Assembly: GCA_013152795.1 (NCBI GenBank)
Contig: JAADFS010000172.1
Coordinates: 1 to 31,569, forward strand
Length of the DNA stretch: 31,569 nt
Source: Deferribacteres bacterium
GTDB lineage: Bacteria > Nitrospirota > Thermodesulfovibrionia > UBA6902
Direction of reading: 5' to 3'
In this document: piece after piece, positions 1 to 8,119 of the stretch
Layout: the number at the start of each line of letters is the position of its first letter
Numbering within the stretch: position 1 is the stretch's first letter
Notes under the pieces: model-generated
What the model was told of the DNA's origin: nothing
What the model saw: the letters and a program-made list of their open reading frames with translations, nothing else
Databases searched by the model: none
Program-made: the position numbers and the translations under genes

Positions 1-1
1 C

Positions 2-1101
2 GAGACTGCATCAAACAGACTTACCGCCCTGTTTGAAGTAACCGACCGCGCATGGACAGCCGATACCCTGCCCGAAGATGACCATCTCTCCCCGGACGGG
101 AGGGTCATGGAAATCCTCAGTGAACACACCTGCCAGGGCTGGCTTGAGGGTTACATCCTTACAGGCCGCCACGGCTTCTTCTCCTGCTACGAGGCGTTCA
201 TACATATCATTGACTCCATGTTCAACCAGCATGCCAAGTGGCTGAAGGTCTGCAAGGAAATCCCCTGGCGCAGGCCTGTCGCATCCCTGAACTACCTGCT
301 CACCTCCCATGTCTGGAGGCAGGACCACAACGGCTTCAGCCACCAGGACCCTGGCTTTATCGATCACGTTGTCAACAAAAAGGCGGATATCGTCCGCGTC
401 TATTTCCCCCCTGATGCCAACACCCTGCTTTCAGTAACCGACCACTGCCTGAGAAGCCGCGATTACGTCAACGTGATCGTGGCCGGGAAACAGCCCCAGC
501 CGCAGTGGCTCGACATGGACGCCGCTGTTAAGCACTGCACATCAGGCATAGGAATCTGGGAATGGGCCAGCAGTGATAAAGGCATCGCCCCTGACGTGGT
601 GATGGCCTGTTGCGGAGACGTGCCGACGATCGAAACCCTCGCCGCCGTTGAATTGCTCCGCCGGTATGCGCCTGACCTGAGGGTACGCGTGATCAATGTC
701 GTCGACCTGATGACGCTCCAGCCCAGGGAAGAGCATCCCCACGGCCTGTCCGACAGGGAATTCGACACGCTCTTTACCACGGATAAGCCCATTATCTTCG
801 CGTACCACGGCTATCCGTGGCTCATACACCGCCTGACCTACCGGAGGACAAACCACAAAAACCTGCACGTGCGGGGTTACAAAGAGGAAGGAACGACCAC
901 CACGCCCTTTGACATGGTCGTGCGCAATGACCTTGACCGCTTCCACCTCGTGTCGGACGTGATAGACAGGGTGGAAAAACTCGGGTATGTCGCCGCTACG
1001 CCAAACAGGCCCTGCGGGACAAACTGATCGAGCACAGGGAATACATCACGAAATACGGAGAGGACATGCCGGAGATCAGGAACTGGACCTGGAGCAAGTA
1101 A
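2..1101 (+). CDS. xfp: Phosphoketolase (XFP family), C-terminal part; 5' truncated by window, frameshifted near 3' end
   Basis: Thiamine-diphosphate enzyme of the cytoplasm that cleaves xylulose-5-P and/or fructose-6-P with phosphate to acetyl phosphate plus an aldose phosphate. Only the last ~360 codons are in the window, open from base 2. Recognisable family blocks include GWLEGYILTGRHG, EAFIHIIDSMFNQHAKWLK, ASLNYLLTSHVWRQDHNGFS and VIVAGKQPQPQW. The original frame stops at 1027 after an unrelated tail. From about base 997 the next frame reads YAKQALRDKLIEHREYI and ends MPEIRNWTWSK at 1099-1101, which is the normal phosphoketolase C-terminus. One missing base around 995-997 explains this. 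Either the gene has a real frameshift or the assembly has an error; the rest of the sequence looks intact and constrained. Family call is very secure. Confidence 0.93.
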
Positions 1102-1165
1102 CTGTAAAAACTGACAGTTGCAACTGCTTTTCAGGGGGAGCAGGAATGCGGAGTGTGAAACTGAA

Positions 1166-2659
1166 ATGAGGGCTTCGGTGAAGGCAAGGCTTGTTGTTCC
1201 AGTTGTTGTTTTCTCTGTAACCCTCACCGGCCAGCTCTTCCGTTCCATTATAATCCAGGATTGTCATGACGGATACTATCTGCCGGTCTTTATCTCATAT
1301 GCACTGATCACGGCCCTTATCGGATATTTCATAGTGGATTTTGTAACGGCTGAAGGACATCTCCTCAGGAAAATCCGTTTTGTCAGGCTGCTCATACTGT
1401 ATTTCGCCTTTCTTGTAATAATCAACCGTTATGTCATATCCTCCGCCGGGCCGTATTTCTTCACGCCTGCAGACGAGTTTGCCCTGACTGCATTGATCGT
1501 GATGTTCATTGTCATATCCGATAATTTTTTCGGAAAGGGACAGGACTTCGACTTTGTTACGGCGATCGGAGAGGTTCCCCGGAAATACCTGAGACACCGT
1601 CCCCTCAGGACACTGCTGGAGACCGTCTTCCGTTTATTCCCTCTGCCGGAACCCGTTGCCCTGTACAGGTGCGGCAATCCTGATGACAGGTCCCCCGTGA
1701 TTGTCACCGGTAATTATGAGCTTACCGTAAGGCGGGTCGCCCGGGCTGTACAGGGACTGGATTGCTGGCTCCTGATATGCGACAGCAGGGGTATCAATGT
1801 GTGGTGTTCTTCGCTCAGCGGGCATTTTTCGGAAAAGAATATCATTGATGCCATTGAATCAACCAACCTGCGGGGATACGCGCCGGGCGGGAAACTGATC
1901 CTGCCCCAACTGTGCGCAGCCGGTGTGGACATTCAGTTGATCAGGCGGAAGACGGGATTCGGGGGTGCATTCGGGCCGGTATATATCGAATACATAAAGG
2001 ACTTTCTTGACAAGACCACAGAGGAGACCGTATTGCGGAAGGTGGAATTCGATCTCGGGCACAGGATTGAAATGGCCGTATCGAGCCCGGTTATCCTTGC
2101 GGTGGTGCTCGGGTTTGTCTATCTGTTTATCGACCTGTCAAAACTCCTGCTGATTCTGCCCGTGCTTTATTTTATCGCCGTGGTGCATGCGGTTGTTTAT
2201 CCTTACAGGCCCGTCAAACGGATTCCATTGTGGTCCGCCCTCTTCTCTCTGGGTGTAACAGGTCTCCTCCTCGTTGTCCGGCACTTCAATCCCGACTGGA
2301 CAACCGGGATGGTTGCGGCCGCGGGTATAGGGACATTTTACATGATAAATGAATTTGAAGGATGGTCACCCGTGGTGAAGTACAGCCTTAAATCAATTTA
2401 CAGGGGAGCGGATATTCCGTCGATTACGGTAAATGAGAAGCTTTGCACCGGCTGCAGGCTGTGCTTCAGGGTCTGTCCAAAGGGAGTGTTCACGATCGAA
2501 AACAGCCGCGCGCGTATTCTTGAGCGAAATGAATGTATTGAGTGTTCGGCATGTTATAAACGATGCCCTGCAGGGGCGATCATGCATTCTTCCGACAAGC
2601 GGGAGAAGGAAAAGTGCACCTGTGTCTGTTGCGTAATGCGGGACAGCCTGAACGCGTGA
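1166..2659 (+). CDS. HgcAB-like fusion: membrane corrinoid-binding protein with C-terminal 2x[4Fe-4S] ferredoxin domain
   Basis: About 497 residues from ATG 1166 (GGAG 12 nt upstream; an in-frame TTG at 1118 is a less likely start). Order: four predicted N-terminal membrane segments (~residues 8-125); a soluble HgcA/CdhD-like domain (~170-285) with TGNYELTVRRVARA, GINVWC (Cys214, codon 1805-1807), KLILPQLCAAGVD and a GF-x-FGPVY motif; three or four further membrane segments (~305-400); then two CxxCxxCxxxC clusters (Cys427/430/433/437 and 457/460/463/467) and a Cys-rich tail CTCVCC (484-489). In HgcA the cysteine of the NVWC cap helix is the cobalt ligand, and HgcB carries two 4Fe-4S clusters plus a C-terminal Cys pair, so both halves are represented. 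It differs from HgcA in the residues after NVWC (SSLSG instead of AAGKG) and in having membrane segments before the corrinoid domain. Likely a membrane corrinoid methyl- or electron-transfer protein; mercury methylation is not shown. Confidence 0.85.
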   Translation: MRASVKARLVVPVVVFSVTLTGQLFRSIIIQDCHDGYYLPVFISYALITALIGYFIVDFVTAEGHLLRKIRFVRLLILYFAFLVIINRYVISSAGPYFFTPADEFALTALIVMFIVISDNFFGKGQDFDFVTAIGEVPRKYLRHRPLRTLLETVFRLFPLPEPVALYRCGNPDDRSPVIVTGNYELTVRRVARAVQGLDCWLLICDSRGINVWCSSLSGHFSEKNIIDAIESTNLRGYAPGGKLILPQLCAAGVDIQLIRRKTGFGGAFGPVYIEYIKDFLDKTTEETVLRKVEFDLGHRIEMAVSSPVILAVVLGFVYLFIDLSKLLLILPVLYFIAVVHAVVYPYRPVKRIPLWSALFSLGVTGLLLVVRHFNPDWTTGMVAAAGIGTFYMINEFEGWSPVVKYSLKSIYRGADIPSITVNEKLCTGCRLCFRVCPKGVFTIENSRARILERNECIECSACYKRCPAGAIMHSSDKREKEKCTCVCCVMRDSLNA

Positions 2660-2710
2660 CAGGCAGTGCGGTACTCTCACTTTACAGTGGGATAAAAATA
2701 TCGCCTGCAC

Positions 2711-2729
2711 GTTTATGCAATATTAAGGT
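2711..2729 (-). repeat. Dispersed repeat, end module (AACCTTAATxTTGCATAAAC type)
   Basis: Copy of the end module of the intergenic repeat family, read on the minus strand, in the convergent gap between the HgcAB-like gene and hisG. A small perfect hairpin CACT-TTAC-AGTG-like element lies just beside it (about 2678-2690), matching the CACTGTAA module seen in other copies. Confidence 0.6.
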
Positions 2730-3448
2730 GTAACATGCGCCTCAAAGAGGGTTTTCAGCGACCTGATGATCCTTCCCTTGTCCCTGGATGCAATACTCGC
2801 CCTGTTGGCAATGAGACAGCCCTGGGATTCAAACAGGGTGTCGATGATCCTCAGGTTGTTTTTCTGCAGCGTGGCTCCGGTCTCGGTCTCGGTATTCTCT
2901 ATGATCATCTCCGCATCCTCGGGTATCAGGGATTCGGTGGCGCCGTAGCTCATGATGATACTGTACCTGTACAGGTTGTGTTCCCTTGCATAGTCATCGG
3001 CGATATAGGTATATTCCGAGGCTATCCTGAAATTCCGGCCGGGCTCAAAAGAGTTCAGGTAATCCGTCAGTTCATTCACACCGGAGACAGGCAGGGACTC
3101 GTGCACCGCGGCAACGATCCTCACCCTGCCGAACCCCATCCCCAGCAGGTTCTCAACAGGGCTGCCCGGAAACCGGATCATGTGCTCCTTCAGCCAGTCC
3201 GTGCCGGTGATGGCGATATCGAAATTATTGGCCGCCACGTGCATGGGCATGTCCTGCGGCCTGATCACCTTTGCCCTGATCGCCTCCGGATTGTTCAATA
3301 TCCCGGCGGCTTCCCCGGAGGTGATCTTCAGCACGGGGCGCCTGTTCAGCGACTCCGGCTCATATCCCTCGAAACAAATACCGGCCCTGCCGAAGAAGTC
3401 CAGCACGTGCCTCATCTGGTGTCCGTCCGGTATGGCGAAATTCAGCAT
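2723..3448 (-). CDS. hisG: ATP phosphoribosyltransferase catalytic subunit, short form (HisG paralogue 2)
   Basis: Catalyses the first committed step of histidine synthesis, ATP + PRPP to phosphoribosyl-ATP, in the cytoplasm. The 241-residue product has the short-form HisG length, which needs HisZ. The PRPP-binding loop is well kept (TETGATLQKNNL), followed by the usual strand ending LIANRAS. The N-terminal motif is IPDGHQ rather than the common LPKGR, and the YPN motif region reads SEYTYIADDY, so it is divergent at the other end. The ATG overlaps the TAA of the upstream paralogue by one base (TAATG), with GAGGAGG just before it, so translation is probably coupled. Last gene of the tRNA-His/hisS/hisZ/hisG unit. 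Could be one half of a heteromeric HisG (see findings). Confidence 0.85.
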   Translation of the reverse strand: MLNFAIPDGHQMRHVLDFFGRAGICFEGYEPESLNRRPVLKITSGEAAGILNNPEAIRAKVIRPQDMPMHVAANNFDIAITGTDWLKEHMIRFPGSPVENLLGMGFGRVRIVAAVHESLPVSGVNELTDYLNSFEPGRNFRIASEYTYIADDYAREHNLYRYSIIMSYGATESLIPEDAEMIIENTETETGATLQKNNLRIIDTLFESQGCLIANRASIASRDKGRIIRSLKTLFEAHVTP

Positions 3449-4116
3449 TAACGCCTCCTCTCTATCCTGCAGAGATAATCCAGCACGGGTGAGAGGTCTT
3501 TTGTCTCATACGCCCTTTGATTGACAATGATACAGAGCTCTGATTCCATGATCAATTCAAGCGACCTCAGGCCGTGCGCTCTTAAAGTCTCTTCATCCCT
3601 CACGGACAGGATGACGATCTCCGCGTGCTCAGGCGGATAGACCTCGGTGCTGCCCCATGCAGGGAAGACCCTGAATCTTTTAAGCCCCTTCCTGATCGCA
3701 AAGTCCTCTGCAAGATTGGGATATTCGCTTACGATCCGGACCGACCCGGACAGCCGGGCGAAATCATGGACAGACCCGCCCTTAAAGCTCCTGTGGCAGC
3801 AGGCATGAACCCTTCTCAGGCTCCTGCCCAGCCTCTTCAGTATCTGCACATCGGATGCAGGGTACTTGGCCCTGTACTCCTCTATCCAGTCCAGTCCGCA
3901 GATGCCTATGGAATAATTTCCCACCGCCACCTGTATGGCCACATCCTTTTCGGCAAATATCTTGGCCCTGACGTTTTTTATGGAAACGATGTCAGGACGG
4001 TAGGAGCGGTTTGATGCATTGTAACCCTCCACCGGGAAGTTCACCTGCTTTAATACCGATGCAACGCGCCTGAGGTTTTCTCCCTTCGGCAGGCACAGCG
4101 CTATTTCATGCGTCAT
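3448..4116 (-). CDS. hisG: ATP phosphoribosyltransferase-like protein (divergent HisG paralogue 1)
   Basis: 222 residues from ATG 4116; a GTG at 4128 is an alternative. It keeps the N-terminal LPKGEN motif, the SEYPNLAEDF motif and GSTEVYPPEHAEIVI, all typical HisG. The PRPP loop is degenerate: where HisG has an E/D-x-TG-x-TL-x-x-N-x-L motif, this protein has VRDEETLRAHGL, without the TG pair. It starts inside the end of hisZ (11-bp overlap) and abuts the next hisG, so the three are almost certainly co-translated. It may be a catalytically weak or regulatory partner of the second HisG, or an enzyme of altered specificity. Family membership is secure; individual activity is not. Confidence 0.8.
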   Translation of the reverse strand: MTHEIALCLPKGENLRRVASVLKQVNFPVEGYNASNRSYRPDIVSIKNVRAKIFAEKDVAIQVAVGNYSIGICGLDWIEEYRAKYPASDVQILKRLGRSLRRVHACCHRSFKGGSVHDFARLSGSVRIVSEYPNLAEDFAIRKGLKRFRVFPAWGSTEVYPPEHAEIVILSVRDEETLRAHGLRSLELIMESELCIIVNQRAYETKDLSPVLDYLCRIERRR

Positions 4117-5380
4117 GAGAGGATTCACCGAAAATATTCTTCAGAAGCGGTTTGCCGATCTTCCGGCTGTGGATGATGCTGTAGCCGTCCCTGAACCTCT
4201 CGCGGTCCACTTCGATGATGAGTCCGTAGTCACCGTACTCCTCTTCTGCTATCTCCGAAAAAGACAGGCGTGATATAAATCCGAGGCGGTTCAGCCTGAG
4301 GCACAGGTTCTGGCCGGTCTTTATGTTGTCATATGTTATATTCCTGAGCATAATGCCTATATTCTGCATGGTGTCCACGGGCTCCTGCATGAGAGAGATC
4401 GCATTCTTCAGGTTCAGCGCAAATCCCACGGACGGTACGGCCTTCGCCCCCCGGGGCGCAAGGCTGCCTATCAGGTTGTCATAGCGCCCTCCGGTACAGA
4501 GGACTTCCCTGTCTGAAGTCTTCCGGGACGAGGACAGTACCTCAAACTGGATGCCCGTGTAATAGTCAAAATTCCCTGACAGCGAAAAATTGATCTCATA
4601 AGGACACTTAAGCCGCTCCAGCAATACGCATATCTCCCTGAAGCGCTCCAGGTGCCTGAGGATTTTTCCATGGTTGTAAAAGTCGCTTCGCAGGTTGTTC
4701 AGATACGAGACGTTCTCTCCCCTGAAGCGTAGGAGCCTGAACAGGATGTCCGTATCCCTGTCATTGCCGCCTAACGACTTTATGTCTTCATGCCTTCCTT
4801 CCTTGATCAGCCCGAGGACCTTCTGCCTCTCTTCAGGCTCGCCGAAGGTGAGGTTCACGTATTCAATAATAATGGACGGGAAGGAGAGGTGCAGGCATGT
4901 CCTGTCGAACCCTGCCGCCCTGAGCGTGTCAACGGCTATGAATATGACCTCAACATCTGAAACAGGTGAATCATCACCGATGTTTTCTATGCCGAGCTGC
5001 CACCTTTCGGAGACCTCCTGTCCCGTATCACCGCGGCGGAACTGGTTCTCTATATAACAGACCTTCACATGACCCTCTTCCGTCAAATTATCCAGATAGT
5101 ACCTTGCCGCCGAGATAGTGCTGTCCGCCCTCAGGGCGACCCTCTCGCGGCTCCAGCCCCCCCAGTCCAGGAATGAGCAGACCTTTTTCAGCAGCGCGGG
5201 CGACAGGGCGCCTGCCGCCGTAAAGATATGCAGTGGTTCGATCGTGGATGTCTTTATCTCCCTGTATCCGAACTGGCGGCACCTCTCCAGGAATGCCGCC
5301 TCCACGGCCCTGAATTTCACGATATCCCCCGGCAGGAGGTCATTCCCCGCCAAGACCGTTCCGTTTCTGTTATTTTTCAT
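4106..5380 (-). CDS. hisZ: ATP phosphoribosyltransferase regulatory subunit HisZ (HisRS-like)
   Basis: 424 residues. A class II aminoacyl-tRNA synthetase-like protein that forms the hetero-oligomer with short-form HisG and mediates histidine feedback. Visible core: LRADSTISAARYY, the motif-2-like stretch FRRGDTGQEVSERWQLGIE, SLSGNFDYYTGIQFEV and CTGGRYDNLIG, then a C-terminal ~100-residue domain resembling the HisRS anticodon-binding fold. It lies between hisS and two hisG genes rather than being a second tRNA synthetase, and the substrate motifs are looser than in the neighbouring HisS. ATG at 5380 follows AGAGGAATT and is 8 nt after the hisS stop. An alternative would be a HisRS paralogue with another role, but context favours HisZ. 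Confidence 0.88.
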   Translation of the reverse strand: MKNNRNGTVLAGNDLLPGDIVKFRAVEAAFLERCRQFGYREIKTSTIEPLHIFTAAGALSPALLKKVCSFLDWGGWSRERVALRADSTISAARYYLDNLTEEGHVKVCYIENQFRRGDTGQEVSERWQLGIENIGDDSPVSDVEVIFIAVDTLRAAGFDRTCLHLSFPSIIIEYVNLTFGEPEERQKVLGLIKEGRHEDIKSLGGNDRDTDILFRLLRFRGENVSYLNNLRSDFYNHGKILRHLERFREICVLLERLKCPYEINFSLSGNFDYYTGIQFEVLSSSRKTSDREVLCTGGRYDNLIGSLAPRGAKAVPSVGFALNLKNAISLMQEPVDTMQNIGIMLRNITYDNIKTGQNLCLRLNRLGFISRLSFSEIAEEEYGDYGLIIEVDRERFRDGYSIIHSRKIGKPLLKNIFGESSHDA

Positions 5381-5388
5381 AATTCCTC

Positions 5389-6753
5389 TTAAGGTTTATG
5401 CAGCACGAGTCTGCTCATGCTCTTCCCCGAATCCCTGTTTATATCCAGATATGATTTAACGCCCGTCACCGCGATCTGATTCTGAAGGCCGTCGCTCAGC
5501 CTTTTTATGGTGATGACTTCCTTCTTGACTTCGTCCTCGCCGATAATCCCCACAAAAGGGATACCGAGCGAATCGGCATAACGCATCGCGGATTTCAGGC
5601 TCCTGCCGGTCAAGTCGATATCAACGTTTATCTTTTGCTGCCTGATGATATGCGCGAGCTTCAAACTCACGGACAGGGTGTTCAGTGGTATGATAAACAG
5701 CTCCGTGACCGTCTCTTTCGTGCCTGACATGACCGATTCCACGGCCATACACGTCCTCTCCAGTCCGAACGAAAGGCCCACGGCCGGCACCGCGGTCCCG
5801 GCGCCCCTGAAGTCACCGATCATGTTGTCGAAACGCCCGCCAGCGACAATAGCGGAGTTGAGGATATCCCTTTTCTTCAGAAAGACCTCGATGGTGGTGC
5901 CGGTATAATAATCCAGCCCCCGGGCAAGTGAAGGGTCGAATTCAACAAAATCAAAGTCCATCTCATCGCAGTAGGACAGGAGCCCGCGTATCTCCTCCAG
6001 TCCCCGCCTGCCTGTATCCGAGGTCATGATGCGCTGCAGGTAATCCATCCTCTCCCGGTTGGTTCCCTGGACAGCGGTATGCTCTATCAGGGCATCCACC
6101 GCACTGCCGGGCAAAAGGCCGCCGCCTATGCGGGACAGCTCTTTTTTCACCTCATCAGTACCGATCTTCTCCAGCTTATCAAGGATGATAATGGCCTCCA
6201 CCTTTGCGGAATCCGGAATCCCCGCCACATCCATGATACCGTCAAGGGCCTTCCTGTTGTTTATCTTCACGGTGACATCACCGAGCCCCAGTTCCCTGAA
6301 GGCATCATACGCCAGGGTAAGCAGCTCGGCCTCAGCCGCCATGCCTTCCACACCGATAATATCCACATCGCACTGGGTGAAAATCCTGTACCGCCCCTGT
6401 TCAGGCTGGGTCGGGCCGTCCCTGAACACATCACCGATGGCATAACGTTTGTAAGGGCTTTTCAATTCAGGGTGGTTTGCATAAAACCTTGCCAGCGGCA
6501 GGGTCTGGTCAAAACGCAACGCCAGTCTCCGCTTGCCCTGGTCCGTGAGGCGGAATACCTCTTTCTGTATCTCGCCGCCGCCTTTGAGGCTCAGGACCTC
6601 CTCGCGTTCGATTACAGGGGTTTCCACCGGATTGTAGCCGTACCGCTCAAACACGGCCCTCAGCGTGTCCCTTACGTGGTTTCTGAGGATGGCCTGCCTG
6701 CCGTACCAGTCTTTTACCCCTTTTGCTGATTTTAATGCTTCAGTGTATGACAT
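5389..6753 (-). CDS. hisS: Histidine--tRNA ligase (HisRS)
   Basis: 454 residues, the normal length. Charges tRNA-His with histidine using ATP in the cytoplasm. Motif 2 is intact (YAIGDVFRDGPTQPEQGR, then FTQCDVDIIG), as are the histidine-specific ARGLDYYTGTTIEVF and AGGRFDNMIGDF; the C-terminal anticodon-binding domain includes LGIPFVGIIGEDEVKK. The ATG at 6753 (MSYTEAL) is chosen because the open frame upstream runs through the tRNA-His gene. The tRNA gene ends 46 nt upstream and the promoter found ahead of the tRNA probably serves both. hisZ follows after 8 nt. Confidence 0.97.
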   Translation of the reverse strand: MSYTEALKSAKGVKDWYGRQAILRNHVRDTLRAVFERYGYNPVETPVIEREEVLSLKGGGEIQKEVFRLTDQGKRRLALRFDQTLPLARFYANHPELKSPYKRYAIGDVFRDGPTQPEQGRYRIFTQCDVDIIGVEGMAAEAELLTLAYDAFRELGLGDVTVKINNRKALDGIMDVAGIPDSAKVEAIIILDKLEKIGTDEVKKELSRIGGGLLPGSAVDALIEHTAVQGTNRERMDYLQRIMTSDTGRRGLEEIRGLLSYCDEMDFDFVEFDPSLARGLDYYTGTTIEVFLKKRDILNSAIVAGGRFDNMIGDFRGAGTAVPAVGLSFGLERTCMAVESVMSGTKETVTELFIIPLNTLSVSLKLAHIIRQQKINVDIDLTGRSLKSAMRYADSLGIPFVGIIGEDEVKKEVITIKRLSDGLQNQIAVTGVKSYLDINRDSGKSMSRLVLHKP

Positions 6754-6799
6754 GATATTGCCAAGGTTGAATTGCCGGTTTGTGCAACATTCAAGGTTA

Positions 6800-6877
6800 T
6801 GGGGAGGATAGCGGGATTTGAACCCGCGACCTCTTGGGCCACAACCAAGCGCTCTAACCAACTGAGCTATATCCTCC
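6800..6877 (-). tRNA. tRNA-His (GTG anticodon)
   Basis: A complete cloverleaf can be drawn on the minus strand: G-1 at 6877, acceptor GAGGATA/TATCCTC, D arm AGCTCAGTTGGTTAGAGC, anticodon stem CTTGG/CCAAG with loop TTGTGGC (anticodon GTG), and T arm GCGGGTTCAAATCCCGC. The discriminator is C and CCA is encoded (6800-6802). The extra 5' G opposite C73 is the HisRS identity element, which agrees with histidine. It sits directly upstream of hisS in the same direction. Confidence 0.97.
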
Positions 6878-6887
6878 GCAGAATGTA

Positions 6888-6916
6888 ATTTTACAGGATA
6901 AAAAAAATTAGGTCAA
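6888..6916 (-). promoter_or_regulatory. Sigma-70-type promoter for tRNA-His-hisS-hisZ-hisG unit
   Basis: On the minus strand: -35 TTGACC (6911-6916), a 17-nt spacer, and -10 TAAAAT (6888-6893), about 11 nt ahead of the tRNA 5' end. Spacing and boxes are near consensus. I see no T-box leader or other obvious attenuator between promoter and tRNA. Confidence 0.7.
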
Positions 6917-7002
6917 TTTGACACGGTTTCACCGGTTGAAATATCCGTTGCGATTATATGTTACAATCATAAAAAAAACAGTCCGGACATGGAGCCTGAG
7001 TC

Positions 7003-7881
7003 ATGGGGATTTCAAACGTATATCTTGCCAGAACAGACGATGCGTACCGGGGCACATGCGAGGCGCTTGATGCCCTCGGCTTCAGTGTCAGCGGCAGGCG
7101 TGTCTATATCAAGCCGAACCTTACGGGCGGCAGGCCCTCGAGTGACGGCCTTACCACTGACACGGGCATTGTAAGGGCGGTCCTGGAGCGGCTTCACGAC
7201 TGCCCGCGCATAACGATAGGGGAGTCATGCAGTGATACCGTGAAGGCGTTTGACAGGCTTGGATACAGGGAACTGGCAGAGGAGTTCCCCAATGTAATCC
7301 TCGAGGACATCCGCGAGGCGGAAGTCGTATGGAAACCCATACCGAGGCCGTACCACACCAGGGAGATGCCGTTCAGCGCCGGCGTATTCAACCACGATTA
7401 CATAATCAACATTGCAAAGATGAAGGCCCATTCGCTGGCCGGTGTCACACTGTGCCTGAAAAACATATTCGGCTTCATACCCACGCGCAGGCAGAAGCTC
7501 ATGTACCACCCGTTCATACGCAAGGCCATCCTGGACATGAACCAGGTGGTGAAGAGCAACTTCTGCATAGTGGACGGCGTATGGGGCAATGAATTCGACG
7601 AGGTGCAGAGCTTCCCGAAATACACGGGCGCTGTTATAGCAGGCGAGGACATACTGGCTGTCGACATGATCGCAGCGGAGATAATGGGGGTAAACCTGAA
7701 CAGCATCGACACTTACAGGATGGCCTTTGAACTCTGGGGCGACCCCGAGATCAATCTCTCAGGGGCATCGCTTGATGAAGTCAAGACGGTCTACAGGCAG
7801 GGCTGCAGGTTTACAACAAGGCTGCGTTATATAAAAGAGACCGCTGCCAGCCTTGTATACCGGGCGTTCAACCGGCATTAG
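7003..7881 (+). CDS. DUF362 domain-containing protein
   Basis: 292 residues. Shows the DUF362 pattern: VYIKPNLTGG near residue 40, TTDTGIVRAVLERL, ITIGESCSDTVKAFDRLGY, then HDYIINIAKMKAH and AGVTLCLKNIFGFIP, and AVDMIAAEIMG. No CxxC clusters are present, so it is the variant without the C-terminal ferredoxin. The biochemical role of the family is unknown; no signal peptide or membrane segment seen. ATG at 7003 follows GGAG by about 8 nt; an ATG at 6989 is in another frame. It is divergent from the tRNA-His unit and stands alone; the next gene is of different composition. Confidence 0.85.
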   Translation: MGISNVYLARTDDAYRGTCEALDALGFSVSGRRVYIKPNLTGGRPSSDGLTTDTGIVRAVLERLHDCPRITIGESCSDTVKAFDRLGYRELAEEFPNVILEDIREAEVVWKPIPRPYHTREMPFSAGVFNHDYIINIAKMKAHSLAGVTLCLKNIFGFIPTRRQKLMYHPFIRKAILDMNQVVKSNFCIVDGVWGNEFDEVQSFPKYTGAVIAGEDILAVDMIAAEIMGVNLNSIDTYRMAFELWGDPEINLSGASLDEVKTVYRQGCRFTTRLRYIKETAASLVYRAFNRH

Positions 7882-8022
7882 GGGGTATCCGAACTTTTAC
7901 CTTACAATACCGCTGTTCAGAAGGTGCAGTTGTCAGGGTGCAGAATGAAGTCCTGTTTTCCCTCCCCCTTGACTGGGGAGTATCAGGAGGGGTGATCTGC
8001 CATAACTGAAGGAATCTTCTCC

Positions 8023-8069
8023 GACAGGCTCTCCTGCCCGCAGGCGATATTTTATGCCACTGTAAGGTT
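8023..8069 (-). repeat. Dispersed repeat copy (hairpin plus CACTGTAA module)
   Basis: Contains the hairpin module GGCAGGAGAGCCTGTC when read on the minus strand (one G-U pair) beside the module with GGCGATATTTTATGCCAC and TGTAAGGTT. It sits in the 238-nt gap before the YprB/DUF429 gene. The rest of that gap (7882-8022) shows only a G/C-rich inverted stretch (CCTCCCCC / GGAGGGG, about 7968-7993) and no gene. Confidence 0.55.
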
Positions 8070-8119
8070 AAAACAATAAAACCCCTCAGTTGATCAATTT
8101 TAAGACGCTTTTTGTTTAC

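Noticed and set aside
1118..1165. Upstream TTG start for the HgcAB-like protein
   Set aside because: ATG 1166 has a GGAG upstream and begins right before the first membrane segment; the extra 16 residues are not membrane-like or conserved-looking.
2735..3451. Long open frame (238 codons) on the plus strand
   Set aside because: It lies antisense to hisG, has no family motif and is a by-product of G+C-rich coding sequence.
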